Source: a virus | Virus record (IMG/VR): IMGVR_UViG_3300031576_000001 | Location: 1 to 64,000 of that record | DNA: 64,000 bases | Strand: one strand, 5' to 3' | Program-made: the position numbers and the translations under genes | Part shown: positions 48,360 to 57,082 of the stretch, one piece after another | Position numbering within the stretch: position 1 is the first letter of the stretch | How the letters are laid out: the number at the start of each line of letters is the position of its first letter | The notes under the pieces: generated by a model | What the model was told of the DNA's origin: nothing | The model's input: only the letters and a program-made list of their open reading frames with translations | Database searches by the model: none

Positions 48360-49492
48360 GCGTCGAGGTTGAGGTCAAGGGCTTTCAAAGCATAGAGCAC
48401 GTCAAGGTCACCCTTGACGGTCTGACGGTGCTTGTGGGTCGCTCGAATCTTGGCAAGAGTGCTTTGGTGAGAGCGGTCTCCGCTCTCCTCACCAATCCTA
48501 CGGGCTCTGACTTCGTAAGGCACACCCCCGCGTGTCACAGGGCGACCGGGGGTAAGACGTGCAAGTGCTTCGCTCAGGTCACCCTACGCCTCTCAGGTCA
48601 CGAGATCACTTGGCAGAAGGGTGACAGTACCCACCGGTACACGGTAGACGGTGGTCTGTACGACAAGGTGGAGCGAGGCGCACCCTCCTTCCTACAGCCT
48701 CTCGGCTTGCACCCTTTTGCCTTTGGGGACGATGAGGCACACCTACAGGTAGCAGACCAGTGGCAGCCCTTGTGCCTTCTGGACCGTAAAGGAAGCGAGG
48801 TCGCTGAGGCTGTCTCAGGCTTGGGCAACCTGGACCGTATCCATGACGCGCTGCGTCGCTCCGAGTCAGACAAGAAACAAGCTGCGTCAACGCGCAAGGT
48901 AAGGGAGTCTGACCTTATTGCCTCGACCCAGGCGCTTACCCTCTTTGATGGGTTTGACGCTGCGCTGTCCCTGGTAAGCCAAGCAGAGCAAGCCCGGCGC
49001 GCTTACCAGACCACGCAAAAGAAGCTAGAACAGGTACAAGCCTACCTGGCACGCCAGGAGGTCTTGCAAGGCGTCGTAGACAGAACCCGCGAGCTAGCGA
49101 GCCTAACCCTGCCCGTGCCACCCCCCCCTTCGCTGGCTCAACTGCGAGGTTACTCCGGGCGCTATCAGAGCACGCTGACAGCGCAAGACGCTACCGCCCG
49201 GCTTACCCGTGCGTTGACGGTTGACCCCCCCGCCGCCCCTGGCGCCTTGGTCTTGGTTCGCAAGCTAAGGCGTGCTGGGTTGGACAGACCTGTCCCTCCT
49301 AGCTTTACTTTGGAACCCCCTTCCTCTCCTCGGTTGCTACCCGCTGGGTGGGCTGCCCAGGTCGCTCGACTGGTCAAGCAAGCCAGGGAGCGCAAAGAAG
49401 CCCTGACCCGGCTAGAGTCGGAGAGTACCACCTTGGAAAGTACGCTTGCCACGTTTGCGTTGTGTCAAGAGTGCGGGAGACCGGTACCGTGA
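48356..49492 (+). CDS. SbcC/Rad50 ATPase, N-terminal half, 378 aa
   Basis: TVLVGRSNLGKSALVRAVSA is the Walker A of the SMC/Rad50 family (residues 24-43). A coiled coil follows from about 170 to 340. The protein ends in a CQECGRPVP zinc-hook half-site, exactly where full-length Rad50 would turn back. The missing Walker B half is encoded separately at 52846. Overlaps the Mre11 gene by 4 nt. Confidence 0.8.
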   Translation: MSVEVEVKGFQSIEHVKVTLDGLTVLVGRSNLGKSALVRAVSALLTNPTGSDFVRHTPACHRATGGKTCKCFAQVTLRLSGHEITWQKGDSTHRYTVDGGLYDKVERGAPSFLQPLGLHPFAFGDDEAHLQVADQWQPLCLLDRKGSEVAEAVSGLGNLDRIHDALRRSESDKKQAASTRKVRESDLIASTQALTLFDGFDAALSLVSQAEQARRAYQTTQKKLEQVQAYLARQEVLQGVVDRTRELASLTLPVPPPPSLAQLRGYSGRYQSTLTAQDATARLTRALTVDPPAAPGALVLVRKLRRAGLDRPVPPSFTLEPPSSPRLLPAGWAAQVARLVKQARERKEALTRLESESTTLESTLATFALCQECGRPVP

Positions 49493-50481
49493 GAGGGGAG
49501 CTACGTTTCCTGTTTCGCACGGACGTGCATAGCGCGGACAAGAACCCTGCCTCTTGGAAAGCCAACTACGCCCAAGAGATTGACAGCAGCTTGCGCCAGG
49601 TGGGTCGGTGGGCGATAGAGCGCTCTGTTCACGCGGTTCTTGACGGGGGAGACTTCTTTCACGTCAAGAACCCAGCGCGCAATAGCCACGGGCTGGTGCG
49701 CAGGATGGTGGACCTTCACCGGGAAGCCTACCGAAGTACGCCCGTCTACATCGTGGAGGGTAACCACGACATTACCAACCAAAACCTGGGCTCGGTACAG
49801 GATCAACCTCTAGGGGTCATGTTGGCGTCGGGCACCTTTCGCCCGCTACGCGAAGAGGTGTTCAGGGCGGGCGCGCTACAGGTTCGCGTGGTTGGCTTGC
49901 CTTACGTGCCCGACCGTACCAGGGAGAGCATCCAAGTACGAAAGCAGCCCGGGGACACACACCTCATTCTGATCGTTCACGCCCTCGCGGGAGAGAAGCC
50001 CCCTGCGACCGTGGAAGACTTCTTTGGTGAGCCTGTCTTTCAGTACGACGAGTTCGCCCAGGTCTTCGATGGCCCAGATGCCATATTTTTCGGGCACTGG
50101 CACAAGGACCAAGGCATTACCACCCTCGACACGCCCTCTGGGGTGTGTCACTTTGTAAACCTCGGGGCGCTATCGCGTGGCAGCTTGGTTCACGAGAACC
50201 TGACCAGAACCCCCAAGGCGGCCTTCTTCACGGTAACGGAGAGGGGCATCACCATAGAAGAACTACCCCTCTCCGTAGCCCCCCCGTCCGACGTGTTTGA
50301 CCTGGAAAAGAAAGAGCAGAGAGATAAAGAGCGTGAGGAGATCACGGCTTTTGTGGAGCGGTTGCAGTCAGATTTGCAAAGCCTACAGGCTCCTGACCTC
50401 GTTGCTGCCCTGAGAGGCGTAGGGGGCTTTGCGGTGGACGTGGTGAACGAAGCGGTCAGGTACCTAGAGGAGGTTGGCTAG
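49489..50481 (+). CDS. sbcD: SbcD/Mre11 nuclease, 330 aa
   Basis: FRTDVHSADKN (D.H), DGGDFFHV (GD), EGNHD (GNHD), VHALAGEKP and FGHWHKDQG (GHxH) give the full phosphoesterase metal site. GTG start overlaps the Rad50 N-half stop. It forms the nuclease partner of the split Rad50 for DNA-end processing. The C-terminal 70 residues are helical and probably bind the Rad50 coiled coil. Confidence 0.85.
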   Translation: MRGELRFLFRTDVHSADKNPASWKANYAQEIDSSLRQVGRWAIERSVHAVLDGGDFFHVKNPARNSHGLVRRMVDLHREAYRSTPVYIVEGNHDITNQNLGSVQDQPLGVMLASGTFRPLREEVFRAGALQVRVVGLPYVPDRTRESIQVRKQPGDTHLILIVHALAGEKPPATVEDFFGEPVFQYDEFAQVFDGPDAIFFGHWHKDQGITTLDTPSGVCHFVNLGALSRGSLVHENLTRTPKAAFFTVTERGITIEELPLSVAPPSDVFDLEKKEQRDKEREEITAFVERLQSDLQSLQAPDLVAALRGVGGFAVDVVNEAVRYLEEVG

Positions 50482-51305
50482 TGGACCTATCCTATACAGC
50501 CTTTGCTCAACTTTTGGAGTGTCCGCGCGCATACGCTCACCGGTACGTGACCCCCAGGGAGCACGGTAAGCGCAACGCTCCCATACCCCCCCAAGCCGCT
50601 GTGGGTGTCCTTGTCGAGCGCCTGGTGCAACGCTTCTACCGTGACAAGCTCTGGCTAGAGACAACCTGGGAAGCCCACCTCACCTTGCAGGGCGCACTCC
50701 CCGAGGTAGCGCGCGAAGTGTACCAGGAGTCCTCGGGGGTACTCTCAGGCGCGCTAGAGGAGGACGTGTCGGATCTCCTACCCAGGGTCGTCTTGCTCAT
50801 CCACCGAGAGGGTCTGGGGCAGGAAGGCAAAACCGAGGTCACGTACCGCCACCCTCCCCTCATGGGTCGAGCTGACATAGTGCTGGCAGACACGACCCTC
50901 TTGGACGGCAAGGTCGTGAGAGACCCCTCCCGGGTCAGTCCGTTGCAGCTTCACTGGTACCGGATGGTCGCCGGTCTCTGTGGTGTACCCGTCTTGCGCA
51001 CTGGCTTTGCTTTCTGGCGCCAGTCCAAGGTGGTGTGGCACGAGCCAGAGGAGGCGAGCGTAAAACAGCTAGAACGACAAGCCTCTCTCGTGGTAAAGTC
51101 ACTTACAGGTCGGGCACCTACCGCGGGCTACCTCCCCAACCCTGGGGGGCATTGTCAGAAGTGCCCTTGGCTCGCAGGGTGCCCGGAAGGGAAAGCAGAG
51201 AATGCAGCACACACACAACGAAGACCCAATTTTGCGCTACCAGGACTACAAGTCACGGTACGAGAAGGTTCAACAGCACAAGGCGGAAGCCAAGGGTGCC
51301 TTTGA
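50481..51305 (+). CDS. Cas4/RecB-like PD-(D/E)XK nuclease with Fe-S site, 274 aa
   Basis: SYTAFAQLLECPRAYAHRY is the N-terminal Cys-containing element, GRADIVLADTTLLDGK the D...DxK core, QLHWYRM the QxxxY helix, and CQKCPWLAGC the C-terminal Cys cluster: the AddB/Cas4 pattern of a 4Fe-4S nuclease. GTG start. The last 35 residues overlap the next gene and look like shadow; the real end may be earlier. Likely exonuclease of the recombination set. Confidence 0.75.
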   Translation: MDLSYTAFAQLLECPRAYAHRYVTPREHGKRNAPIPPQAAVGVLVERLVQRFYRDKLWLETTWEAHLTLQGALPEVAREVYQESSGVLSGALEEDVSDLLPRVVLLIHREGLGQEGKTEVTYRHPPLMGRADIVLADTTLLDGKVVRDPSRVSPLQLHWYRMVAGLCGVPVLRTGFAFWRQSKVVWHEPEEASVKQLERQASLVVKSLTGRAPTAGYLPNPGGHCQKCPWLAGCPEGKAENAAHTQRRPNFALPGLQVTVREGSTAQGGSQGCL

Positions 51306-51504
51306 GTCCTCCCGCGTACAGCTTGCGGAGCTAGCCGAGGAAATCCGTAACGCGGGGTTTGACCCTAGTAAGCTCAAGGAAGAAGAGGCTCGTCTGGTCA
51401 AAGAGGCGCACGAGAAGCTCGACGCTTACGAGAAGCTACTTGTAGAAGCCGAGACCGCTATCGCGGTGTACTCACAGAAAACGGCTGTCACCGTGAAACG
51501 ATAA
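51202..51504 (+). CDS. Coiled-coil hypothetical protein, 100 aa
   Basis: Almost entirely helical with charged heptads (YKSRYEKVQQHKAEAKGAFE, EARLVKEAHEKLDAYEKLL). It overlaps the nuclease gene by 104 nt. It could be a linker or accessory of the clamp that follows 5 nt later. Confidence 0.55.
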   Translation: MQHTHNEDPILRYQDYKSRYEKVQQHKAEAKGAFESSRVQLAELAEEIRNAGFDPSKLKEEEARLVKEAHEKLDAYEKLLVEAETAIAVYSQKTAVTVKR

Positions 51505-51509
51505 AACCC

Positions 51510-52718
51510 ATGAAGATCAAATTTACCACGTCTGCCTTGCAGTCAGCGCTGGCACTAGCCGGCGTAGTCCCTCCGAAGTCTGCCATACCGACCCAGCCCG
51601 CGGCGTACCTTTTCATGCCCACGGGGTCGGGGACCGGGGTGCAGATACACTCGCGCGACGGGTTGCAAGAGGCTCGGGCTGAAGTGCCTTGTGAAGCAGA
51701 GGACTTTGACGCCCCGTTCCTCTTTGCGGCGACCTACGCTGACGCGCTGTCTTTTTCGGGGGAGTACGTCACCTTCGAGACCAAAGAGGAACAAGGGACA
51801 ACCCTGCTTGGTTACGTGGGGGAGCGTGGTAACCGTAGTGACCGCCCCCTCTTGGACGCGGCCTTGGTGCTCCCCATAACCACGCCGCTCGACGATGACG
51901 CTCAGGTTTTCAACGTGAGCACGTTGTTGGACGCCCTCAACCAAGCAAAAGCCTTCCTCCCCAAGCTCAACGACCCCACGGTGGAAGAACCCTACAAGAC
52001 GGTCATGCTGGTGGACAGCGCTAGCACGGGCAAGAAGATTGGTACGGGGCACCTCTACGTGAGCGACAGTTACCGCGCGTTTTACTGCCACACCCCGGAC
52101 TTTGAGGGTAAGGCGTTCAACCTTCACGGCACGTACCTCCCCACCGTGACCAGCTTCCTAGCCAAGCTGGGCGACTCCACGGTCAAGGTACTCTCCACCC
52201 CTCGCAAACTGTGGCTCATGGGGAGTACCGCCGTCCTTGCCGTGCCTGGCGCTACCAAAGTTCACGAGCGGGTCACTTTGTACACCAAGGACACCGTGAC
52301 GCTGCAAGTCCCCCGTGAGCTTTTGGTGGCAGCGTTGAAGTACCTGCGGGGTGACATGGAGAGCAAGCTGGTCAAGGTCAAGGTGCTGTATGAGCCTGAC
52401 CCTGGCACGTTGGCTTTTGTGGCAGTCAACGGTTCTACCAAGAGCCAGAGCTTCCCGGTACCTGCCAAAATCAAAGAGGGCACCGAGGCATCCACGGACA
52501 GTAAGACCTTCCAGGTCAACATTGACCACCTCTTGTCACTGGTAGCGTCGTGCCGGGGTCAAGTGGTCGAGGTACGGTTCAACTACCAGAGCCGGGACGG
52601 TCAAGACATGGTGCTCCTACGTACCGTGGACGAGTACCACCTCTCCGAAGAGGGTAAGGTGGTCGCCACAGGCGGTGCGCTTTGCAAAGCCACACGTTAC
52701 GTGGGGTCCATGGGCTAA
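51510..52718 (+). CDS. dnaN: Putative DNA polymerase sliding clamp (beta-like), 402 aa
   Basis: MKIKFTTSALQSALALAGVV is the typical start of beta-clamp domain 1 (first strand and helix). Three domains of about 130 residues fit the length: second unit near VLPITTPLDDDAQVFNVSTL, third near LYTKDTVTLQVPRELLVAAL. Sequence is divergent, but the genome also encodes delta, delta' and gamma/tau, which need such a clamp. Confidence 0.65.
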   Translation: MKIKFTTSALQSALALAGVVPPKSAIPTQPAAYLFMPTGSGTGVQIHSRDGLQEARAEVPCEAEDFDAPFLFAATYADALSFSGEYVTFETKEEQGTTLLGYVGERGNRSDRPLLDAALVLPITTPLDDDAQVFNVSTLLDALNQAKAFLPKLNDPTVEEPYKTVMLVDSASTGKKIGTGHLYVSDSYRAFYCHTPDFEGKAFNLHGTYLPTVTSFLAKLGDSTVKVLSTPRKLWLMGSTAVLAVPGATKVHERVTLYTKDTVTLQVPRELLVAALKYLRGDMESKLVKVKVLYEPDPGTLAFVAVNGSTKSQSFPVPAKIKEGTEASTDSKTFQVNIDHLLSLVASCRGQVVEVRFNYQSRDGQDMVLLRTVDEYHLSEEGKVVATGGALCKATRYVGSMG

Positions 52719-52742
52719 GCATGGTGTACCCCTCTGTGTAAG

Positions 52743-52759
52743 CCTTCGGGCGTTGAGCA
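52743..52759 (+). repeat. CCTTCGGGCGTTGAGCA element, copy 2
   Basis: In the gap between clamp and Rad50 C-half. Flanking GTGT and ACAC add a closing stem to the TTCG hairpin. Confidence 0.65.
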
Positions 52760-52809
52760 CACGCCAAGGGTCAGCAGATCGCCGTGGCCTGGGACGTGAT
52801 CTCGACAGT

Positions 52810-52830
52810 GATGCCTTCGGGCGTTGAGCA
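52810..52830 (+). repeat. CCTTCGGGCGTTGAGCA element, copy 3
   Basis: Second copy in the same gap, 51 nt after copy 2. It matches the 5680-5700 copy over 21 bases. It lies 15 nt before the start of the Rad50 C-half. Confidence 0.7.
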
Positions 52831-52845
52831 GAGTAGGTACCCACC

Positions 52846-53472
52846 TTGACTTACGACCGGATGACACAGCTAAAGCAAGCGAGTCTTCTCCTACAAGCCA
52901 GGCGAGACGCCCTGACCGAGGAGAAGGCTCGCTTGACCGCTGAGCTTTCGCGCCTAGATGTCCGGGTCATGCTGCTAGCCAAGGTGGGGGAACTGTACCG
53001 TCACCTTCTGGACTCCTTGGTACTCCACCAAGCCCAGGGCATGAGTCAGATTGCCACGGAGGGTCTAAAGGCAGTACTACACGACCAAGACCTTGCCGTG
53101 GTGCCTGACATGGGGCAACGGGCGGGGCGCGTGACCTTGCAGTTTCTCTTGCAACAAGGCGGTGAGGGTGGACCGAAGGGGCTACCGCAGTCCTCTTTCG
53201 GGGGTGGTCCTACGTCGCTTACCTCGCTCATCTTGCGTGTGCTTTTGCTGCTACGCACCGGTAGAGCCAAGTTCTTGATTCTGGACGAGACCCTTGGACC
53301 TTTGAGTGACCAGTACATCGAGCCGGCGGGTAAGTTTCTGGCTCAACTGTCCAGGTCAACGGGGGTGCCCATCCTCTTGGTGACTCACAAGAGCCAGTTT
53401 CTCGAAGAGGCTACCCAGAGGCTCCTGGCTACCGAGGGCGCTGGACCCCAGTTGGTGCTAAAGCGCGTCTAA
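52846..53472 (+). CDS. SbcC/Rad50 ATPase, C-terminal half, 208 aa
   Basis: Begins with coiled coil (LTEEKARLTAELSRLDVRV), then SSFGGGPTSLTSLILRVLLL is the ABC signature, FLILDETLGPLSD the Walker B with D-loop, and LLVTHKSQF the H-loop. TTG start at 52846; ATG at 52861 is the alternative. Together with the gene at 48356 it would rebuild one Rad50 head. No zinc-hook Cys pair is seen at its N-terminus. Confidence 0.8.
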   Translation: MTYDRMTQLKQASLLLQARRDALTEEKARLTAELSRLDVRVMLLAKVGELYRHLLDSLVLHQAQGMSQIATEGLKAVLHDQDLAVVPDMGQRAGRVTLQFLLQQGGEGGPKGLPQSSFGGGPTSLTSLILRVLLLLRTGRAKFLILDETLGPLSDQYIEPAGKFLAQLSRSTGVPILLVTHKSQFLEEATQRLLATEGAGPQLVLKRV

Positions 53473-53476
53473 CCGG

Positions 53477-54265
53477 ATGCAACCCACGGACGAGATCAAA
53501 GCCCGACTAAGGCGAGCCCTGGTCAACGAGATAGAGGCTCGCTGGCAGCACTCCGAGTCTCGCCTCCCTCAGCATTGCCTGCATAACCACAGGGAACGGC
53601 TCGACACACGCAAGGCACTCCCTGACGGCGAGCCTAACCCCCAGTGGAACACAAGAGCCCCCGACGAGACGTACCACCTTCCGGTCATTGGGCTCTGCCT
53701 CTACGGCGTAGACGACCCCGAAAACTGGCAAGGTACGATCTGTGATGAGCCCGCCACGAGCGCCGCGTGCCCCCTCTTCAAGACCACGCAAAGCAAGGCT
53801 GACCTTCTAGCTCGCTTTCAAGCCGACCTGACTAACCCCCTCTGGGTAGAAAAGAACCTACCTGAAGTAGCCGCGCTGGCTTGGGTTCTAGGTAACCCGC
53901 CTCTGGCGCTGCCGTGGTGGTGTAGGCTCTTCAACAAGCTGCGCCCCTGGCACGTCGCACCTGTAACCCCTTCGGAGTATTATGGACTGGACGAGCTTGT
54001 TCCCCGTCTCCCCGCTGCCTCAGCCGTCGCCGGTCATGATGGAGCTATTCGCGCCCCAGGCGCCACCGAGCAAGCCGATCCGTTACCTCGTCACCTCGTC
54101 CCTCTCAGGGTGGCTCTGCCCGAAGAAGGTTCAGCCTGGGATTGTCACCTTCGGGGTACAAAGAGACCCCACCTTGCCGGTTCTCCTGTCCGCGCTGGCG
54201 AACAAGCTGCGCGAAGAGCCGGATCTGGGTCAAACCGCACCCACGCTAACCAAGGCCCCCCTTAA
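53477..54265 (+). CDS. Cys-containing hypothetical protein, 3' part uncertain
   Basis: Residues 1-170 look real, with PQHCLHNHRERLD and GTICDEPATSAACPLF suggesting a metal or Fe-S site. From 53982 the frame overlaps the next gene for 284 nt and turns Ala/Gly/Arg-rich, so it may end earlier through a frameshift. Function unknown. Confidence 0.5.
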   Translation: MQPTDEIKARLRRALVNEIEARWQHSESRLPQHCLHNHRERLDTRKALPDGEPNPQWNTRAPDETYHLPVIGLCLYGVDDPENWQGTICDEPATSAACPLFKTTQSKADLLARFQADLTNPLWVEKNLPEVAALAWVLGNPPLALPWWCRLFNKLRPWHVAPVTPSEYYGLDELVPRLPAASAVAGHDGAIRAPGATEQADPLPRHLVPLRVALPEEGSAWDCHLRGTKRPHLAGSPVRAGEQAARRAGSGSNRTHANQGPP

Positions 54266-54497
54266 TAAGGAGTACACGGTGGGTACGTTCCCCCTAGACA
54301 CTGCGGAGGCGTACACTGGGGCAGAGTATACCCCAGAGGGTATCAAGGTAGGTTCCCTCTTGGTGTACGGGGTACCCGGGCTGACGGGGATGCTTCTTTG
54401 GAAGCCCGCCAAGCGTCGGGGGGTATGGCTAGGGGGCGGTCATGTGGGGGCGATGCTGGACCTAACCGAGGTTTTGCATGTCAACAGATTGGGTTGA
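53982..54497 (+). CDS. Hypothetical protein, 171 aa
   Basis: Aromatic, Pro-rich start (MDWTSLFPVSPLPQPSPVM), then a beta-rich domain (KPIRYLVTSSLSGWLCPKKV). The start may be further in. Overlaps the primase gene by 20 nt. Confidence 0.55.
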   Translation: MDWTSLFPVSPLPQPSPVMMELFAPQAPPSKPIRYLVTSSLSGWLCPKKVQPGIVTFGVQRDPTLPVLLSALANKLREEPDLGQTAPTLTKAPLNKEYTVGTFPLDTAEAYTGAEYTPEGIKVGSLLVYGVPGLTGMLLWKPAKRRGVWLGGGHVGAMLDLTEVLHVNRLG

Positions 54498-55161
54498 GGC
54501 GTTCTGTGCGTTCTGCCAGGGCAACTTGACGGATGAGGTAAAGGAGACCTACCATGGGCGAGGTGTCTCTGAGGCTCAGCTAACCAGCTACCGACTGGGG
54601 TACCTGTCTGCCCCCCCGCCAGACTTTCCGGTTGTGTATCAGTGGGCGACGGAGAAGAGGTTGTCAGACGCCTTGGTACTCCCGCTCACCACGTTTGGTG
54701 GGCGTATCAGGGGGTTTCAGTTTCGCACCCGAGAGTACAAGCGCTATCTGGACCTCAAGGTTATACCCTGGGGACCGGACCTCTTTGGTGCTCACCAAGC
54801 GGCGCCGTTGGCTTATGACACGGCTACCCTTTTTTTGGTCGAGGGTGTCTTTGACCTGTTCCCGCTTGCCAGGCTCTACCCCAACGCAGTAGCTACGCTG
54901 ACCGCCCGCGTCTCTCAGAACCTTGTTCGCACCGTGTCTCGGTTCTGCACACGTATTGTCATCCTGTATGACAAGGACGAGACAGGGCAACGCGCTACCC
55001 AAGAGGCGGTACGGCGCTGGGGGCGCACCTTGACAGTGGACAGTGTAACGCTGCCACAGGTAGCTTATGAGGGCGCGCGGTGGGTCAAAGACCTTGGGGA
55101 GCTATGGGAGGTCTGGGGTGACACCAGGCTCCACGAGTACCTACAGCCCCGGTGTACTTAG
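54478..55161 (+). CDS. DnaG-type primase with TOPRIM domain, short form, 227 aa
   Basis: RGVSEAQLTSYRLGYLSAPP matches the N-terminal RNA-polymerase domain of DnaG. LFLVEGVFDLFPL holds the TOPRIM Glu, and IVILYDKDETGQRA the DxD pair. The zinc-binding domain and the helicase-binding domain of full DnaG (about 600 aa) are absent, though CAFCQG at the start may be a remnant zinc site. It makes RNA primers for the phage fork. Confidence 0.8.
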   Translation: MSTDWVEAFCAFCQGNLTDEVKETYHGRGVSEAQLTSYRLGYLSAPPPDFPVVYQWATEKRLSDALVLPLTTFGGRIRGFQFRTREYKRYLDLKVIPWGPDLFGAHQAAPLAYDTATLFLVEGVFDLFPLARLYPNAVATLTARVSQNLVRTVSRFCTRIVILYDKDETGQRATQEAVRRWGRTLTVDSVTLPQVAYEGARWVKDLGELWEVWGDTRLHEYLQPRCT

Positions 55162-55195
55162 TAGGACGGTAACGTAGCAACCAGAGACAGAAAAC

Positions 55196-55669
55196 ATGCC
55201 AAACACATTCAGTGGGGCGGAAGCGGTACAGCTTCTCGCCAACTCCCTCATCGCTCAGTTTCACCCTCACCTGGCCACGGCTCGTGTCCGGTACGTCTAC
55301 CGTGAGAAGGCAGCCAAGCGGGGCTCTCGGCTCGTCCCCGGTGCCGTTCGCAAGCTGGGGGGTGCGCTGGAGTACCTCCTTGAGGCGGACTTCCTGGTTG
55401 AGGTTGCCCTGGACGTGTGGAACACGCAGGACGAGAACCAGCGCCGCGCCATCATCGACCACCTCCTCTCTCAGTGCAAGGGCGAAGAGGACGAGAAGAC
55501 CGGCGATATGAAGTGGGGCAAGCGGCACCCCGACGTGCAAGAGTACGCCGAGGTTCTTCACCGCAACGGAGCCTGGCACCCGGACCTCGCCAACTTTGTC
55601 GAGGTTGCCAAGGGGGTAGATGCCCCCGCCCCGACAGCCCCGGACGTGGGCACCCAGGACTTCAACTAA
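55196..55669 (+). CDS. Putative phage metallopeptidase-family protein, catalytic site altered, 157 aa
   Basis: The pattern FHPHLATARVRYVYRE, ADFLVEVALDVWN, DVQEYAEVLHRNGAWHPDL follows a common phage family with an SprT-like HExxH site. Where that family has DHELCHC this one reads DHLLSQC, so the Glu and one His are gone. It may be an inactive relative kept for binding. Codons are GC-ending, suggesting good expression. Confidence 0.6.
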   Translation: MPNTFSGAEAVQLLANSLIAQFHPHLATARVRYVYREKAAKRGSRLVPGAVRKLGGALEYLLEADFLVEVALDVWNTQDENQRRAIIDHLLSQCKGEEDEKTGDMKWGKRHPDVQEYAEVLHRNGAWHPDLANFVEVAKGVDAPAPTAPDVGTQDFN

Positions 55670-55684
55670 GGTACCCTAACAGGT
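55668..55684 (+). promoter_or_regulatory. TACCCT leaderless-type promoter
   Basis: TACCCT (55672-55677), 7 nt, ATG at 55685. Upstream bases are AAGG rather than GGTG. Confidence 0.55.
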
Positions 55685-57082
55685 ATGACCTCTTCGTGGG
55701 CAACCAAGTACCGACCTCACACGTTTGCTGAGGTTCTCGGGCAAAGCCACGTCAGCGACGTACTCAAGGCACGCCTACGGGGGGGTACCGGACTACAGAC
55801 CTCCTACCTCCTTGCTGGACCCTCGGGGCATGGCAAGACCACGCTGGGTAGGATCTTCGGGCGAGCCTTGATCTGCCAGAGTCTCTCACCCGACACCCTT
55901 GAGCCTTGCAATCAGTGTGAGAACTGTTTGGCGTCGCTAGCTGACCAACCGTGCGCCCTGGTAGAGATTGACGCGGCTACCGGGGGCACGGTGGACGCCA
56001 TACGCTCCATTCTGGAGTCCATCCAGTACCCCCCACTAGGCGCTAAGAAGTGGGTCTACCTCATCGACGAGACGCACCGGCTGAGCAAGGCGGGTCAAGA
56101 CGCCCTGCTCAAGCCTATCGAAGAGGGTTACCTTGTTTGCCTGTTCTGCACCACGGAGCCCGAAGCCGTAAGGGACGCCATCCAAGGACGGTGCGAGCGC
56201 CACCACCTACGCAAGGTCAACCAAGAGGCCCTGGTTGCCTACCTCTCAGGGATTCTCACCCGAGAGAACGTGACCTTTGATGCTGACGCGGTGCGTCAAG
56301 TTATCGGTCACCATCGGGGTCAAGTCCGGGATATTCTGACTACACTGGAAACCCTGGCCACGCTGTCCGGGGGGGTTTCTCTTGCGGCGACTGCCGAAGT
56401 TTTGCACCTTGGTTTGCGCTCCAAGGTGCTCCCGGTGTGGCTTGCGTTGGCTCAGGGTCCAAGCGCGCTCTGTACTTCGCTGGCGCCCCTGGTGGAGGAG
56501 GCTACCCCCGAGGATATTCTTGAGGCGTTGACCGAGGCAGCCATGACCGCCTACAAGGTCACGCTGGGTGTAGCTACGCCTTCTTTGCTGGAGAGGGACA
56601 AGCCTGTAGCGGTAAAGGTAGGGAGCCTCTTCAAGGACCACCTACCACGGTGGACCAAGGAAATGAGCAAGGCGAGCGTGTCTACGCTTTCTGACCTGGA
56701 GGCTTTGCTGTTGTCTCTCACGGTCAGCGCTGCCACACAGGAAAGACCGTGCGTTGTCACCCCTGCGTCCTCTCAGGTGGACACCCCCCCACCCTCCAAG
56801 CCGGGAACCCTACCGGCGTATGACCCTTACGTGGCGGCAAAGCCAGCCCCCCCAAGAGTACCCCTGGCTAAACCTACCCCGGTTAGGCTAGACTCCCCCA
56901 CGAATGGCAACACGGGAGAGAAATCCAAGGAATCCGACCTTTCTTACCGGGGGAAGGGCAGGACGCCAATACCCCCCGAAGCCTGGCGCGAAGCCCTCAA
57001 AAGTGCGGCGCGTGACACTTCCGTCCAATCTTTCCTACTCCGATTTGGACTTGGGGGGGTCGAAGGGGTGGGTCGTTCTTGA
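55685..57082 (+). CDS. dnaX: DNA polymerase III clamp loader subunit gamma/tau
   Basis: WATKYRPHTFAEVLGQSHV start, Walker A GPSGHGKTT near residue 45, zinc site CNQCENC, Walker B WVYLIDETHRLS, and IQGRCERH at the sensor/arginine-finger region where SRC is usual. Domain III follows; a Pro-rich linker near residue 365 leads to a short tail (465 aa in all). It is the ATPase motor of the clamp loader, with holA and holB at 37 kb. Confidence 0.9.
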   Translation: MTSSWATKYRPHTFAEVLGQSHVSDVLKARLRGGTGLQTSYLLAGPSGHGKTTLGRIFGRALICQSLSPDTLEPCNQCENCLASLADQPCALVEIDAATGGTVDAIRSILESIQYPPLGAKKWVYLIDETHRLSKAGQDALLKPIEEGYLVCLFCTTEPEAVRDAIQGRCERHHLRKVNQEALVAYLSGILTRENVTFDADAVRQVIGHHRGQVRDILTTLETLATLSGGVSLAATAEVLHLGLRSKVLPVWLALAQGPSALCTSLAPLVEEATPEDILEALTEAAMTAYKVTLGVATPSLLERDKPVAVKVGSLFKDHLPRWTKEMSKASVSTLSDLEALLLSLTVSAATQERPCVVTPASSQVDTPPPSKPGTLPAYDPYVAAKPAPPRVPLAKPTPVRLDSPTNGNTGEKSKESDLSYRGKGRTPIPPEAWREALKSAARDTSVQSFLLRFGLGGVEGVGRS

